A stretch of DNA of 64,000 nt from Dyella amyloliquefaciens (GCF_004296575.1 NZ_SAYT01000009.1:62001-126000), one strand, 5' to 3'; shown: positions 29,700 through 38,837, counted from the stretch's first letter. Translations and numbers: made by a program. The notes: generated by a model not told the origin, from the sequence alone.

Positions 29700-30329
29700 A
29701 TGACCACGCCACGTGTCACCTTCTATCACGCACCCAACAGCCGTTCCGGCGGCACGCGTGCGCTGCTCGAAGAACTCGGTGTCGAGTACGACCTGCACGT
29801 GCTCAACCTCAAGCACAACGAGCAGCGCCAGCCGCCGTATACGGACGTGAATCCGATGGGCAAGGTGCCGGCCATCTGGCACAACGGTGGCCTCGTTACC
29901 GAGCAGCCGGCGGTGTACCTGTACCTCGCGGATCTTTATCCGGAGAAGGGACTCGCCCCACCCATCGGCGATCCGTTGCGCGGGCCATACCTGCGCTGGA
30001 TGGTGTTCTATGGTTCGAGCTTCGAGCCCGCGTTGGTGGATCGCGCGATGAAGCGCGAGCCGGTGCAGCCGTCGACGTGTCCCTACGGCGATTGGGACAC
30101 CATGTTCAACACGCTGGTGGCGCAGCTCGAACGTGGCCCGTACATGCTGGGCGAACGCTTCAGCGCGCTCGACGTGTTGTGGGGAAGCGCGTTGCGCTGG
30201 ACCACGATGTTCAAGCTGGTGCCGGAATTGCCGGTGATCACCTCGTATATCGAGCGCGTTGGCTCGCGTCCGGCGATGCAGCGCGCCGCCGCGCTGGATG
30301 CCGAGCTGGCGGCAGCGCAGGCGGCCTGA
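29700..30329 (+). CDS. Glutathione S-transferase
   Basis: A 209-residue cytosolic GST. The N-terminal thioredoxin-like domain (MTTPRVTFYHAPNSRSGGTRALLEELGVEYD, then NPMGKVPAIW with the cis-Pro and TEQPAVYLYLADLYP with the Glu-x-x-Ala/Val glutathione contact) precedes an all-helical domain with ERFSALDVLWGSAL, the usual N-capping box. The start at 29700 follows GCGGAGG. It is the last of the apparent operon starting at 28448. Substrate unknown. Confidence 0.92.
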   Translation: MTTPRVTFYHAPNSRSGGTRALLEELGVEYDLHVLNLKHNEQRQPPYTDVNPMGKVPAIWHNGGLVTEQPAVYLYLADLYPEKGLAPPIGDPLRGPYLRWMVFYGSSFEPALVDRAMKREPVQPSTCPYGDWDTMFNTLVAQLERGPYMLGERFSALDVLWGSALRWTTMFKLVPELPVITSYIERVGSRPAMQRAAALDAELAAAQAA

Positions 30330-30541
30330 GTCCGATGTTTCGCGCGTACTTTCCCCACCGCCATCCCGGTGCAAGCGGGAGCCCGGTAGCTGTCGTTCTC
30401 GCAGGGACGCCAAAGCCGCCGGGTTCTTCCTTGCGCAGGGGTGACGGCTGCGGGTAAAGGTCGAGGCTTCGCCCGCATGACTTCCCGCAACCGTGACTCC
30501 CGGCGCTGGCCGTGGCCCAGTCGGTCGGCCATCATGCACCG
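30330..30541. other. Gap between GST and WYL regulator
   Basis: No gene is visible. CCATCCCGGTGCAAGCGGGAGCC near 30361 and CTCGCAGGGACGCC further on look like a worn copy of the CGTCAT-CCCGCGAA type repeat seen at 62392, but identity is too low to be sure. It probably also contains the regulator promoter. Confidence 0.3.
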
Positions 30542-31249
30542 ATGCGTCGCGCCGACCGGCTCTTCCTCATCATCCACGCCCTGCGCGGGCGTCGTACCGC
30601 GCTGCAGGCGCGCCAGCTCGCCGGCACGCTCGGCGTATCGCTGCGCACCGTCTATCGCGACGTGGCCGACCTGCAGCTTTCCGGCGTACCGATCGAAGGT
30701 GAAGCCGGCGTCGGTTATCTCCTGCGCAAGGGTTCGGACATCCCGCCGCTGATGTTCACCGCCGACGAACTCGAATCGCTGGTGGTGGGCACGCGCTTCG
30801 TGCGCGCCTTCGCCGGGCAGAAGCTGGCCGAAAGCGCACAGGCCGCGTTGCTGAAGATCGAGGCCGTGCTGCCACCCGAACTGCGTGATCGCGCCACGCG
30901 CACGCGCATCTATGCGCCGATCTGGCGCGACCAGACCAAGACCGATTTCGCGGCCCTCATCGATCGGCTCAACGCGGCCATCACTGACAGCCAGGTATTG
31001 CGGCTGGAATACGCCGATGAAGCCGGGCGCGAGAGCATGCGCGAAGTGGAACCGTTGTGCCTCGCTTTCTGGGGCGGCGCGTGGACGCTAGGCACCTGGT
31101 GCCGTTTGCGCGTGGGTTTCCGCAATTTCCGGCCGGATCGCATTCGAGGGTGCACCATTACCGGGGAACGCTTCGGCAGCGAGGATGGACGCAACCTCGA
31201 CGCGTACCTGCAGGCGATGCGGGGGTATTACGAGGGGATGGAGAGCTGA
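30542..31249 (+). CDS. YafY-type HTH and WYL-domain regulator
   Basis: A 235-residue transcription factor with an N-terminal HTH_11 (MRRADRLFLIIHALRGRR, LAGTLGVSLRTVYRDVADLQLSGVPIEGEAGVGYLL) and a WYL-type ligand-sensing domain (VLRLEYADEAGRESMREVEPLCLAFWGGAWTLGTWCRLRVGFRNFRPDRI). YafY-type regulators often sit next to the glyoxalase, GST or DJ-1-like genes they control. The adjacent 28448-30329 cluster is the natural candidate target. The ATG at 30542 matches the family start; no Shine-Dalgarno is obvious. A GTG at 30512 would add ten residues. Confidence 0.88.
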   Translation: MRRADRLFLIIHALRGRRTALQARQLAGTLGVSLRTVYRDVADLQLSGVPIEGEAGVGYLLRKGSDIPPLMFTADELESLVVGTRFVRAFAGQKLAESAQAALLKIEAVLPPELRDRATRTRIYAPIWRDQTKTDFAALIDRLNAAITDSQVLRLEYADEAGRESMREVEPLCLAFWGGAWTLGTWCRLRVGFRNFRPDRIRGCTITGERFGSEDGRNLDAYLQAMRGYYEGMES

Positions 31250-31903
31250 GGGGATTTCGGCGCTGGCGCCGACATGGGTGGACAGTTCTTCGTCACGCGT
31301 TTCGCCTCAATCTTCATGCACGCCAGCCCACTCTCCCTGTAGGAGCGCACCCTGTGCGCGACCACCTTTCGCCTCGCTCCTTCCGATCCGTCACTCCTGC
31401 GAGGCGCTTTTCAACAGCCGGAGGCTGGTCAGGCAGGAGTCCAGTGACTTTCGCTTTTGATCTAGCGTTCTCGCCGACTTGCCCGCCTGCCGCGGGCTTC
31501 CGGACCGCTGCCGCGGCCCGGGTCACTTTTCTTTGCTTGCTCAAAGAAAAGTAACCAAAAGAAAGATCACCCCGCGTGGCGCTGTCTGGGCTGCGCCCAG
31601 CCAGTCCGTGAGGGGCGGCCGGGCTTTTCGACCGGGCTCCTGCCCGGACGAAAAGTGCCCGACGTCCTGTCGGGCACCCCTGCGGGGCCTATTCGTCCAC
31701 CCCTCACCGCCACACAGGGGATGTTTCAAGGCTCGTGCCGCTGCGCGGCACATCGAGCAGCGGAGCTGCAGAGCTCGTTGTAGGGGCGCACCCAGAGCGC
31801 TCCTACTGGGGCGAGAGAGAAGTAATCCCATCCCCCACACAGAAAAGAGACCCACCCCACCGCATCAGTTACCCTCACCCCGCCACCCGCGCCGGAGCCA
31901 CCG
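31250..31903. repeat. Composite repeat-rich intergenic region
   Basis: A 654-base gap without a credible gene, filled with hairpins. It holds a REP-like copy at 31338-31362; a repeat fragment at 31389-31452 that resembles the 62392-62560 element; perfect 11-bp arms ACTTTTCTTTG / CAAAGAAAAGT at 31525-31552 followed by GTAACCAAAAGAAAG, a sequence I know as common in Xanthomonadales intergenic regions; arms near 31625-31654; GTGCCCGAC / GTCGGGCAC at 31655-31677; and another REP-like copy at 31779-31806. It looks like a landing pad for repeats between two operons. Confidence 0.75.
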
Positions 31904-33562
31904 ATGCCCGCGACCGAGAACCCCAACGCTGCCCCCACCTGGCATCTGGACCTCGTATCCGGCCTCTCCATCGCCGGCCTCCTGCTTCCAGAGGCGGTGG
32001 CCTACTCAGGCATCGCCAATCTGCCGCCACAGGCGGGTGTGATTGCACTCTTCGTAGGCCTGGCCATCTACGGCCTGCTGGGCCGCAGCCGCTACGCCAT
32101 CGTTTCCGCCACGTCCTCGTCGGCCGCCGTGCTGGCGGCCGGTACGCTGGCGTTGGCAGGTGGCGACAACGTCTCGCGCGCAGCCATAGGCGCCATGCTC
32201 GTGCTGCTGACGGGCGTGTGTTTCCTGATTGCCGGCGCTGCGCGCCTGGGCGGCCTCTCGCACCTGATCGCGCGGCCGGTGCTGCGTGGCTACACCTTCG
32301 GACTCGCCTGCGTCATCGCGTTGAAGCAGCTGCCGCACCTGTTTGGCGTGGCGGGCCTGCACGGTGATTTCGTGCCAAAGCTGCTGTACGAACTGGCCAC
32401 GGTGTCGCCACAGATGAAGCTCGCTTCCGTGGGCACGGGCGTGGTCGCGTTGTTGCTGCTGTTCGCCAGTGAGCGCTTCCGGCGCGTGCCCGGGAGCCTG
32501 GCGGTGATCGTGCTGGGCGTGGCGGCATCGGGGTGGCTGCAGGGGCAGGGCGTCGAGCTCACCGGTCGGATCGACCTGGCCCAGGCGTTGGGTTGGCCCC
32601 GTTGGCCGGAAAGCGGTCAATGGTTGCCGAGCGTGGAATTGGCGGCCGCCTTGCTGCTGATCCTCTACGCGGAGTCGTACAGCTCCATTCGAGGCTTCGC
32701 GCTCAAGCACGGCGACAAGGTCGAGCCCAACCGCGATCTGATCGTGCTGGGCATCGCCAACGTGGTGTCGGGTGCGCTGCATGGCATGCCGGTCGGCGCC
32801 GGTTATTCGGGGACGTCGGCCAACGAAGCCGCGGGAGCACGTTCGCGCCTGTCCGGCCTGATCGCCGCGGGCACGGTACTGCTGCTGGTGCTGTTCGCGT
32901 TGCGCTGGATCGAGCGCATACCGCAGCCGGTGCTGGCGGCGATCGTGATTCATGCGGTGAGCAAGTCGCTGCGCCTGTCCACTTTCGCGCCCTACCTGCG
33001 CTGGCATCGCGATCGGCTGGTGGCGCTGGCCGCCGTGTTGGCCGTGCTGTCGCTGGGCATCCTCAATGGCCTGCTGTTCGCCATCGCTTTCAGCCTGGTG
33101 ATGTTGCTGCGCCAACTGGCGACGCCGCGGCTGTGCGTGCTGGGCCGCCTCTCCAACAGCCACGATTTCGTGGACATCGCCCAGCATCCCCAGGCGGTAC
33201 CGCCGCCGGGCATGTTGATCGTGCGTCCCGAGGAACCGCTGTTCTTCGCCAACGCCGAAACCGTGCTGGCGCAGGCGCGCCATCGCGTCGAGGCGAAGCA
33301 GGGGCTGCATCGGGTGATCCTGAGCCTGGAGGAATCGCCCGATCTCGACGGCACCGTGCTCGAGTCGCTGGGAGATTTCGTCACCTGGCTGGACGCTCGT
33401 GGCATCGAGCTGCGCGTGGCACGATTGAAGGATGATGCCCGCGACGCGCTCATCCGCATGGCGCTACCCCAGCTTCCGCCACAGGCGCTGGACGACTGGA
33501 GCGTAGAGGATGCCGTGTTGGCACCATCGCCCACTTCTTCTTCGGACAAGGGAAATTCGTAG
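31904..33562 (+). CDS. SulP-family anion transporter with STAS domain
   Basis: A 552-residue permease of the SLC26/SulP family. About twelve membrane helices (SIAGLLLPEAVAYSGIANLP, GLAIYGLLGRSRYAIVSATSS, LRGYTFGLACVIALKQLP, GYSGTSANEAAGARSRLSGL, LAAIVIHAVSKSL) precede a cytoplasmic STAS domain from ~residue 425 (GMLIVRPEEPLFFANAETVL, VILSLEESPDLDGTVLESL). Members move sulfate, bicarbonate, dicarboxylates or other anions; the substrate is not readable here. The stop overlaps the GTG start of the DUF885 gene by one base. Confidence 0.92.
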   Translation: MPATENPNAAPTWHLDLVSGLSIAGLLLPEAVAYSGIANLPPQAGVIALFVGLAIYGLLGRSRYAIVSATSSSAAVLAAGTLALAGGDNVSRAAIGAMLVLLTGVCFLIAGAARLGGLSHLIARPVLRGYTFGLACVIALKQLPHLFGVAGLHGDFVPKLLYELATVSPQMKLASVGTGVVALLLLFASERFRRVPGSLAVIVLGVAASGWLQGQGVELTGRIDLAQALGWPRWPESGQWLPSVELAAALLLILYAESYSSIRGFALKHGDKVEPNRDLIVLGIANVVSGALHGMPVGAGYSGTSANEAAGARSRLSGLIAAGTVLLLVLFALRWIERIPQPVLAAIVIHAVSKSLRLSTFAPYLRWHRDRLVALAAVLAVLSLGILNGLLFAIAFSLVMLLRQLATPRLCVLGRLSNSHDFVDIAQHPQAVPPPGMLIVRPEEPLFFANAETVLAQARHRVEAKQGLHRVILSLEESPDLDGTVLESLGDFVTWLDARGIELRVARLKDDARDALIRMALPQLPPQALDDWSVEDAVLAPSPTSSSDKGNS

Positions 33563-35343
33563 TGACCCGATCCATCCGCATGACCTGGCTGGCCATGGCC
33601 GCCCTCGCCGTTGCCGCGCCCGCCTTGGCTGCACAGGACGCCGCCGCCCGCTTCAAGCAGATCTATGACACCGAATGGGCCTGGCGTAACGGTCAGTCCG
33701 GGATTGCCTCTTCCGGCGAGGCGCAGCCCAATGGCGGGCGCCTGGACAATGTGGATGCCGCCAGCCAGCAGAAGCGACAGGATTACTGGCAGAAGGTGCT
33801 GAAGGATCTCGACGGCGTCGACGTGAAGCAGCTGTCGCCGGAGGACCAGGTCAACTACGCGATCTACCGTGCGCAGATCCAGAACCTGCTCGCCGTGCAG
33901 ACGTTCAAGCAGTGGCAGATGCCGTTCAACAGCGACTCGGCGTTCTGGAGCGACCTCGGCTACGTGCTCGAAGGCGACAACTTGCGCACCGCGCAGGACT
34001 ACAAGCATTACATCGAGCGCCTGGGCCAGGTGCCGTCGTACTTCAACCAGCAGATCGACAACATGCGGGACGGCCTTGCACGCGGCTTCAGCGTGCCGCG
34101 CGAGGTGCTCAATGGCCGCGACGTGTCGATCGCTGCTGTGGCCGACCTCAAGGATCCGACCAAGAGCAGCTTCTACAAGCCGTTCGAAAAAATGCCGACC
34201 TCGATCGCGCCCGCTGATGCGGCGAAGCTGCAGGACGAGGCGAAGCAGGTGATCGGCGGCAAGGTGATTCCGGCCTACAGCACCCTGCTCACCTTCTTCC
34301 GCAACGAGTACGTGCCCAAGGCGCGCACCACGCTCGCGGCCGAGTCCATGCCAGACGGCAAGGCGTGGTATCGCCAGCAGATCATCGAATACACCACGCT
34401 CGATCTCGATCCCGACACCATCCACAAGGTGGGCACGGAGCAGGTGGCGAAGATCCACGCCGAGATGGTGAAGACCATGCAGGAGACGGGCTTCAAGGGA
34501 AGCTTCGCCGACTTCCTGCACTTCCTGCGCACCGATCCGCAGTTCTACGCCAAGACGCCCGACGAACTGCTGATGCGCACCGCCTGGGTGGCGAAGCAGG
34601 TGGACGCACAACTGGGCAAGGAGTTCGGTCGCCTGCCGCGCCAGCGCTTCGCCATCGTGCCGGTGCCGGCGGACATCGCGCCGTACTACACCTCCGGCCG
34701 CGGCGGCGCCTCGAGTTACCTGGTCAACACCTACGACCTGCCGTCCCGCCCGCTCTACAACATGCCGGCGCTGACCCTGCATGAATCGGCGCCGGGTCAC
34801 TCGCTGCAGCTGGCGCTGGCGGCGGAACAGAAGGGCCAGCCGGCGTTCCGCCGTGAAGGCTATATCTCCGCGTACGGTGAAGGCTGGGGCCTGTATTCCG
34901 AATACCTCGGCAACGAGATGGGCATCTACAAGACGCCCTATGACCGCTTTGGTTATCTCACCTACCAGATGTGGCGCGCCTGCCGTCTCGTCGTCGACAC
35001 CGGCATCCATCACCTCGGTTGGACGCGCCAGCAGGCGATCGACTTCATGACGCAGAACACCGCGCTATCCGATCGCGAGATCGCCAACGAGGTTGATCGC
35101 TACATCAGCTGGCCTGGCCAGGCGCTGTCCTACGAACTGGGCTACCTGAAGATGCTCGAGCTGCGCCAGAAGGCCGAGCAGGCGCTGGGCACCAGGTTCG
35201 ACGTGCGCCACTTCCACGACACCATCCTGCAGCTCGGCTCCGTGCCACTGCCGGTCCTGGAAAAGCGCATCGACCGCTTCATCGCCGACGGCGGCCCCGA
35301 GCCGGACTTCGGCTGCGATTGCGACAAGCCGAAGACTCCGTAA
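33562..35343 (+). CDS. Exported DUF885 metallopeptidase-like protein
   Basis: A 593-residue periplasmic protein. A signal peptide (MTWLAMAALAVAAPALAA) leads into the DUF885 fold, which is built like M32-type zinc peptidases. The zinc motif is H407-E408-SAPG-H413 in LHESAPGHSLQLAL, with the further conserved GWGLYSEYLGNEMG. GTG at 33562 overlaps the SulP stop (TAGTG), suggesting translational coupling; an ATG at 33580 is an alternative and still leaves a signal peptide. Peptidase activity is inferred from the motif only. Confidence 0.88.
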   Translation: MTRSIRMTWLAMAALAVAAPALAAQDAAARFKQIYDTEWAWRNGQSGIASSGEAQPNGGRLDNVDAASQQKRQDYWQKVLKDLDGVDVKQLSPEDQVNYAIYRAQIQNLLAVQTFKQWQMPFNSDSAFWSDLGYVLEGDNLRTAQDYKHYIERLGQVPSYFNQQIDNMRDGLARGFSVPREVLNGRDVSIAAVADLKDPTKSSFYKPFEKMPTSIAPADAAKLQDEAKQVIGGKVIPAYSTLLTFFRNEYVPKARTTLAAESMPDGKAWYRQQIIEYTTLDLDPDTIHKVGTEQVAKIHAEMVKTMQETGFKGSFADFLHFLRTDPQFYAKTPDELLMRTAWVAKQVDAQLGKEFGRLPRQRFAIVPVPADIAPYYTSGRGGASSYLVNTYDLPSRPLYNMPALTLHESAPGHSLQLALAAEQKGQPAFRREGYISAYGEGWGLYSEYLGNEMGIYKTPYDRFGYLTYQMWRACRLVVDTGIHHLGWTRQQAIDFMTQNTALSDREIANEVDRYISWPGQALSYELGYLKMLELRQKAEQALGTRFDVRHFHDTILQLGSVPLPVLEKRIDRFIADGGPEPDFGCDCDKPKTP

Positions 35344-35359
35344 TCACACGTGGCTACGC

Positions 35360-35408
35360 CCTCTCTCTCCTGCAGTTGCTGCCAAGGCAACCTGCGGAGG
35401 GAGGGGTG
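35360..35408. other. Hairpin after the DUF885 gene
   Basis: A long imperfect inverted repeat (CCTCTCTCTCCTGCAGTTGC pairing with GCAACCTGCGGAGGGAGGGG) begins about 17 bases after the stop. There is no T-run, so it is a processing or partial termination structure at best. Confidence 0.45.
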
Positions 35409-35541
35409 TAGTGCGGGTAGTGAAGATCGCTGACCCATAGCAACTCACCGTTTGAACCAGCTTTGAGGCCCGCCTGCCTCCTCGGAAAAGCAGCTAAGCT
35501 CCAACGCCATCGCCAGACACCGTTTCAGGGGGAACGAGGTT

Positions 35542-36777
35542 ATGAGTGACATGCAGGGAGTGCTGGACAAGGACTGGCACAAGGACATCCGTTACCCGTT
35601 GGTCTATCGGGTAACGACCGGTCAGAAGATCGCTTGCGGGTTTTTGGGCTTGCTGTTCGGTGCCATGGGCATCGGCCTGTTTTATCTGGCGCAGAACGGA
35701 CGCTCCGATGGCGCCTCCGGCGCCTTTCTCGGCTTCGTGGCCATGTGCCTTCTGGCTATTCCCGTCTACGCCCTCGCTTACGCCATGAACGCCCGGGTGA
35801 CGCTGGAGGCGCGAGCCATCGAAGTCCGCGGTGCCTTTGGCACGCGGCGGTTGGAAACGGGGGACATCGTGGGCCGTCGCCTGGTCAGCGGGCGCAGCGT
35901 GGTCTATCCCGTAATCGTCCCGAAGCAAGGGCGCCCGCTCAGGCTTACCCGCGCGACGTTCGGCCTCGACGACCGCTTCAACGCCTGGTTCAGCGCCTTG
36001 CCTGACTTAGACGAGCAGGAGCGGGCGTCGACCCTGGCGATGGTCGAGCAGGACGCCACGCTGGGCAGCAACGCGCAGGAGCGCCTGTCGAAACTGGAAA
36101 AGGCGAAGCAGACCGCCAAGGTGCTCAACCTGCTGCCGATGGCCCTGCTGGCGTGGGGCTTCGTGTATCCCAGGCCGTATGCCGCGATGATCGCCTGTGC
36201 CGCACTGATGCCGTGGTTGGCGATCGGTCTCTCGTGGGCAAAGCCGAACCTGTTCCAACTCGATGGCAAGCAACGCGATGTGCGCCCGAACCTCGCCACT
36301 CTGTTGATCATGCCGCCGCTGGTGCTGGCGATGCGCGCGCTGTTCGACGTCCACGTCATCGACATCAAGCAGCTGTTGCTGTGGGGTTCGCTGTTGGGGA
36401 TGCCGCTTTGCCTGGCGGTCGTGATGGCGCCGAAGGCGGCGTCGTCCACGACCCCAAAGCCGTGGGCGCTGCCTCTCGTCATGTTGCCCTTCATGGCGGC
36501 CTATGGGGTCGGCCTGCTGGCGCTCGTCGATACGATGTGGGACGACGCACCCGTCCAGGTGTTCCAGACTTCGATCACCGGCAAGCATGTGAGCCACGGC
36601 AGATCCACCACCTACGAGGTCTATCTGGCGCCGTGGGGTGACACCATCGACGACGACAGCGTCATGGTGTCACGCGCCTACTTCGACGCCGTGAACCAAG
36701 GCGACATGGTTTGCGTCCGCCTTCATCCCGGCAGGTTCGGCCTACGCTGGATGCAGTTGGGCAGTTGCCGCCAGTAG
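35542..36777 (+). CDS. Multi-pass membrane protein with PH-like domain, unknown
   Basis: A 411-residue protein I cannot assign to a named family. It has two N-terminal helices (about 30-50 and 62-84), followed by a stretch like a bacterial PH domain (RVTLEARAIEVRGAFGTRRLETGDIVGRRLV). Four or more helices follow at ~195-325, and a C-terminal soluble segment (TSITGKHVSHGRSTTYEVYLAPWG, YFDAVNQGDMVCVRLHPGRFGLRWMQ) would lie outside the membrane. The last block resembles ligand-free domains of DUF3592-type proteins. It is flanked by the DUF885 gene and a convergent SRPBCC gene and appears monocistronic. Confidence 0.7.
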   Translation: MSDMQGVLDKDWHKDIRYPLVYRVTTGQKIACGFLGLLFGAMGIGLFYLAQNGRSDGASGAFLGFVAMCLLAIPVYALAYAMNARVTLEARAIEVRGAFGTRRLETGDIVGRRLVSGRSVVYPVIVPKQGRPLRLTRATFGLDDRFNAWFSALPDLDEQERASTLAMVEQDATLGSNAQERLSKLEKAKQTAKVLNLLPMALLAWGFVYPRPYAAMIACAALMPWLAIGLSWAKPNLFQLDGKQRDVRPNLATLLIMPPLVLAMRALFDVHVIDIKQLLLWGSLLGMPLCLAVVMAPKAASSTTPKPWALPLVMLPFMAAYGVGLLALVDTMWDDAPVQVFQTSITGKHVSHGRSTTYEVYLAPWGDTIDDDSVMVSRAYFDAVNQGDMVCVRLHPGRFGLRWMQLGSCRQ

Positions 36778-36807
36778 CCGCATGACGCCTGCCTTGCCTG
36801 GCGAAGA

Positions 36808-37347
36808 TCAAGGCTTGGCGGGCTGGGCTTTGCCGGTTTCCAGATAGCTCTGCAAGCGCTGCAGCTGCGCCATCAGTACGCCGTCAATCGACGGGGCGAG
36901 CTTGTCCAGCCCGCTGCTGCCTGAGCCATTCACGCGGTACTCGAACTGCAGCGCAGTGCCATCGCCCGACGGCTTGAGTGCAAACGTCATCACCCCTTGC
37001 ACCGCCATGCTTTGCAGCGGGCCCAGTGCCGTATCCAATCGCAGCAGTTTGCCCGGGTTTGCCCAGATCACGCGCCCGTGGGCCACGCTCTGCGTAGCCC
37101 AGCGTTCGCAGAAACAGCCACCCGCCACGGATTGCATGCTGAGGTTCGTGGCATCGCCGGAATAGGTGTGTTCGCCGTCCCACCAGCGGCCGATGTCGAT
37201 CAGCGCGGCGTATACCTTGTTCGGCGACGCCTGGATCGTCCGCGCATTGACGATCAGCAGATGGTCCGCGCTGGATTCCTTGACCTCGGCGTGCGCGCTG
37301 ATCGAGCAGGCGACGGACGCCACGACAAGCAGGGGCAGGGCACGCAT
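36808..37347 (-). CDS. Exported SRPBCC (START-like) domain protein
   Basis: A 179-residue protein with a Sec signal (MRALPLLVVASVACSISAHA) and a helix-grip SRPBCC domain (NARTIQASPNKVYAALIDIGRWWDGEHTYSG, then WANPGKLLRLDTALGPL and MTFALKPSGDGTALQFEYRVNG). This fold binds hydrophobic ligands; polyketide cyclase/Aha1-like relatives are usually cytoplasmic, so the signal is notable. GGGAG precedes the ATG at 37347, chosen over the longer frame. Ligand unknown. Confidence 0.85.
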   Translation of the reverse strand: MRALPLLVVASVACSISAHAEVKESSADHLLIVNARTIQASPNKVYAALIDIGRWWDGEHTYSGDATNLSMQSVAGGCFCERWATQSVAHGRVIWANPGKLLRLDTALGPLQSMAVQGVMTFALKPSGDGTALQFEYRVNGSGSSGLDKLAPSIDGVLMAQLQRLQSYLETGKAQPAKP

Positions 37348-37524
37348 GGTGTTCTCCCGCAACGAAGGCGGCAGGAGTATGCGCGGGGTGTTGGGTGCCC
37401 CATATAGGCTGGTTGGCGTAGAGGCTTTCGTCGGGCGGAGGTGCGGACGGTTGGTTACGGGCGGGGGAGTCCGGGTGGAGTCGGTCCGGCCGTACAGGCT
37501 GCTGGCGAAAACTTCACCAATGCA

Positions 37525-37548
37525 GTATATTGACATCAAGGTTTATAC
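37525..37548. promoter_or_regulatory. Candidate promoter/operator of the toxin-antitoxin pair
   Basis: Inverted GTATA (37525-37529) and TATAC (37544-37548) with a 14-base spacer lie 13 bases before the antitoxin start, with TATATT as a possible -10. Antitoxins of this class commonly repress their own promoters at such palindromes. The match is short and therefore tentative. Confidence 0.35.
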
Positions 37549-37560
37549 GGAGAGTACGCC

Positions 37561-37959
37561 ATGGCTGCACATCTCCAGTCCGACGCCATCCCGGCGGCCG
37601 ATCTGAGCGGCCCCGCCCTGCGCGGCTTCTTCAACCTCGCCGAACGCTGGAACCTGCGCATCGCCGACCAGCGCCGCCTGTTGGGCGATCCGCCGGAATC
37701 CACCTTCTACAAGTGGAAGCGTCTGCAGGAAGGCACGCTCGGCCGCGACACGCTCGAGCGCATCAGCTACCTGCTCGGCATCTGGAAAGACCTGCAGATC
37801 CTGTTCCCGGACCCCAAGCAGGCCGATGAATGGGTCCACCGCGCCAACCAGGCATCGCTGTTCGGCGGACAGTCGGCCTTGCAGCGCATGTTGTCGGGCA
37901 ACGTGGCCGACCTGTATGTGGTTCGCCAGTATCTGGACGCCCAGCGCGGCTGGAACTGA
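37561..37959 (+). CDS. MbcA/ParS/Xre-type antitoxin
   Basis: A 132-residue antitoxin partner of RES toxins. The N-terminal part is an Xre-like helical DNA-binding domain (LRGFFNLAERWNLRIADQRRLLGDPPESTFYKWKR, LGRDTLERISYLLGIWKDLQILF). The C-terminal part is the ParS/MbcA toxin-binding domain (DEWVHRANQASLFGGQSALQRMLSGNVADLYVVRQYLDAQRG), whose tail blocks the toxin active site in known complexes. GGAGAG lies just before the start. The toxin gene follows at an unusual 174-base distance. Confidence 0.9.
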   Translation: MAAHLQSDAIPAADLSGPALRGFFNLAERWNLRIADQRRLLGDPPESTFYKWKRLQEGTLGRDTLERISYLLGIWKDLQILFPDPKQADEWVHRANQASLFGGQSALQRMLSGNVADLYVVRQYLDAQRGWN

Positions 37960-38133
37960 AGACTGCGCGGCAGCCTCGCGTTGCGAAGGACGAGGCCCGC
38001 TGTGCGAGACGCATTCGCTCGCAGGGTGTCAGCCGAATCTCACGGGCAACCAGCGTGCGGCCCACGTCGCAGCTGGCGATACGGGTGCCCGCCATACTTC
38101 CACCTCTGGCAGACAGCGTGAGTAGCACTCGTC

Positions 38134-38817
38134 ATGGCAGACATTCCACCACTCAAACGCGTTCGCTGGAGCCAGGCGTATCGCATCGTGCCCAGCCGCT
38201 TTCCGCCGGTGGGCGTGTTCGATCGCATCGCTGCACCGGGCGACCTGGAAGCGCTCTACGCGATCGAAGCGATGACCAATCCGCGCCTGCGCGACGAACT
38301 GGGCCAGTTGCCGCTCGTTCCGAGGGAGCGACGCATCAGCGGTCCCGGCAGTACGCCGGTGATGGCGGCGTTCACCCACCTCAATCCCGAAGGCAGTCGT
38401 TTCTCCGACGGCAGCTGGGGCGTGTTCTACGCGGGGCACAGCATTGCCACGGCGGTGGAGGAAACGGTGTATCACCGCGAGCGCTTTCTCGCCGCCACCG
38501 CGGAGCCACCCTGCGATATCGAAATGCGCTGTTATCGCACCAGCATCCAGGCCAGGCTGCACGACCTGCGTGGTGGCTGGAAAGCCGAGCACGATCCCGA
38601 CCACTACGCCGCGGGCGTTGCTTTGGCGCGCCGCCTACGCAACGAAGGTTCGGACGGCCTCGTGTACGACAGCGTGCGCCATCGTGGCGGCGAATGCGTG
38701 GCTGTGTTCTACCCGGATCGCGTAGCACCCTGCGTGCAGGCACAGCACCTGATGTATCGCTGGGACGGCAAGCGCATCGCCCAGGTACTCACGGTGGATG
38801 AGTGGAAGCGCGGATGA
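38134..38817 (+). CDS. RES-domain NAD+ phosphorylase toxin
   Basis: A 227-residue RES-family toxin. Characterised members break down NAD+ and so stop growth when the antitoxin is lost. Family marks are AYRIVPSRFPPVGVFDRIA (Arg17 region), GSRFSDGSWGVFYAG with Arg89, AVEETVYH (Glu109/110) and LVYDSVRHRGGECVAVF with Ser180. It is paired with the ParS-type antitoxin upstream. The intergenic gap of 174 bases is far longer than the usual overlap or few bases, so the toxin may also have its own promoter. Confidence 0.9.
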   Translation: MADIPPLKRVRWSQAYRIVPSRFPPVGVFDRIAAPGDLEALYAIEAMTNPRLRDELGQLPLVPRERRISGPGSTPVMAAFTHLNPEGSRFSDGSWGVFYAGHSIATAVEETVYHRERFLAATAEPPCDIEMRCYRTSIQARLHDLRGGWKAEHDPDHYAAGVALARRLRNEGSDGLVYDSVRHRGGECVAVFYPDRVAPCVQAQHLMYRWDGKRIAQVLTVDEWKRG

Positions 38818-38837
38818 ACTCGTAACGGGTCGTCACA

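Noticed and set aside
31250..31903. Possible CRISPR array in the repeat-rich gap
   Set aside because: The repeats belong to different families, differ in length and spacing, and no evenly spaced repeat-spacer pattern or cas gene is present.
37960..38133. A continuation of the antitoxin or an N-terminal extension of the toxin in the 174-base spacer
   Set aside because: The antitoxin ends at a conserved family C-terminus, and the toxin begins at its usual first motif; the spacer frames show no conserved pattern.
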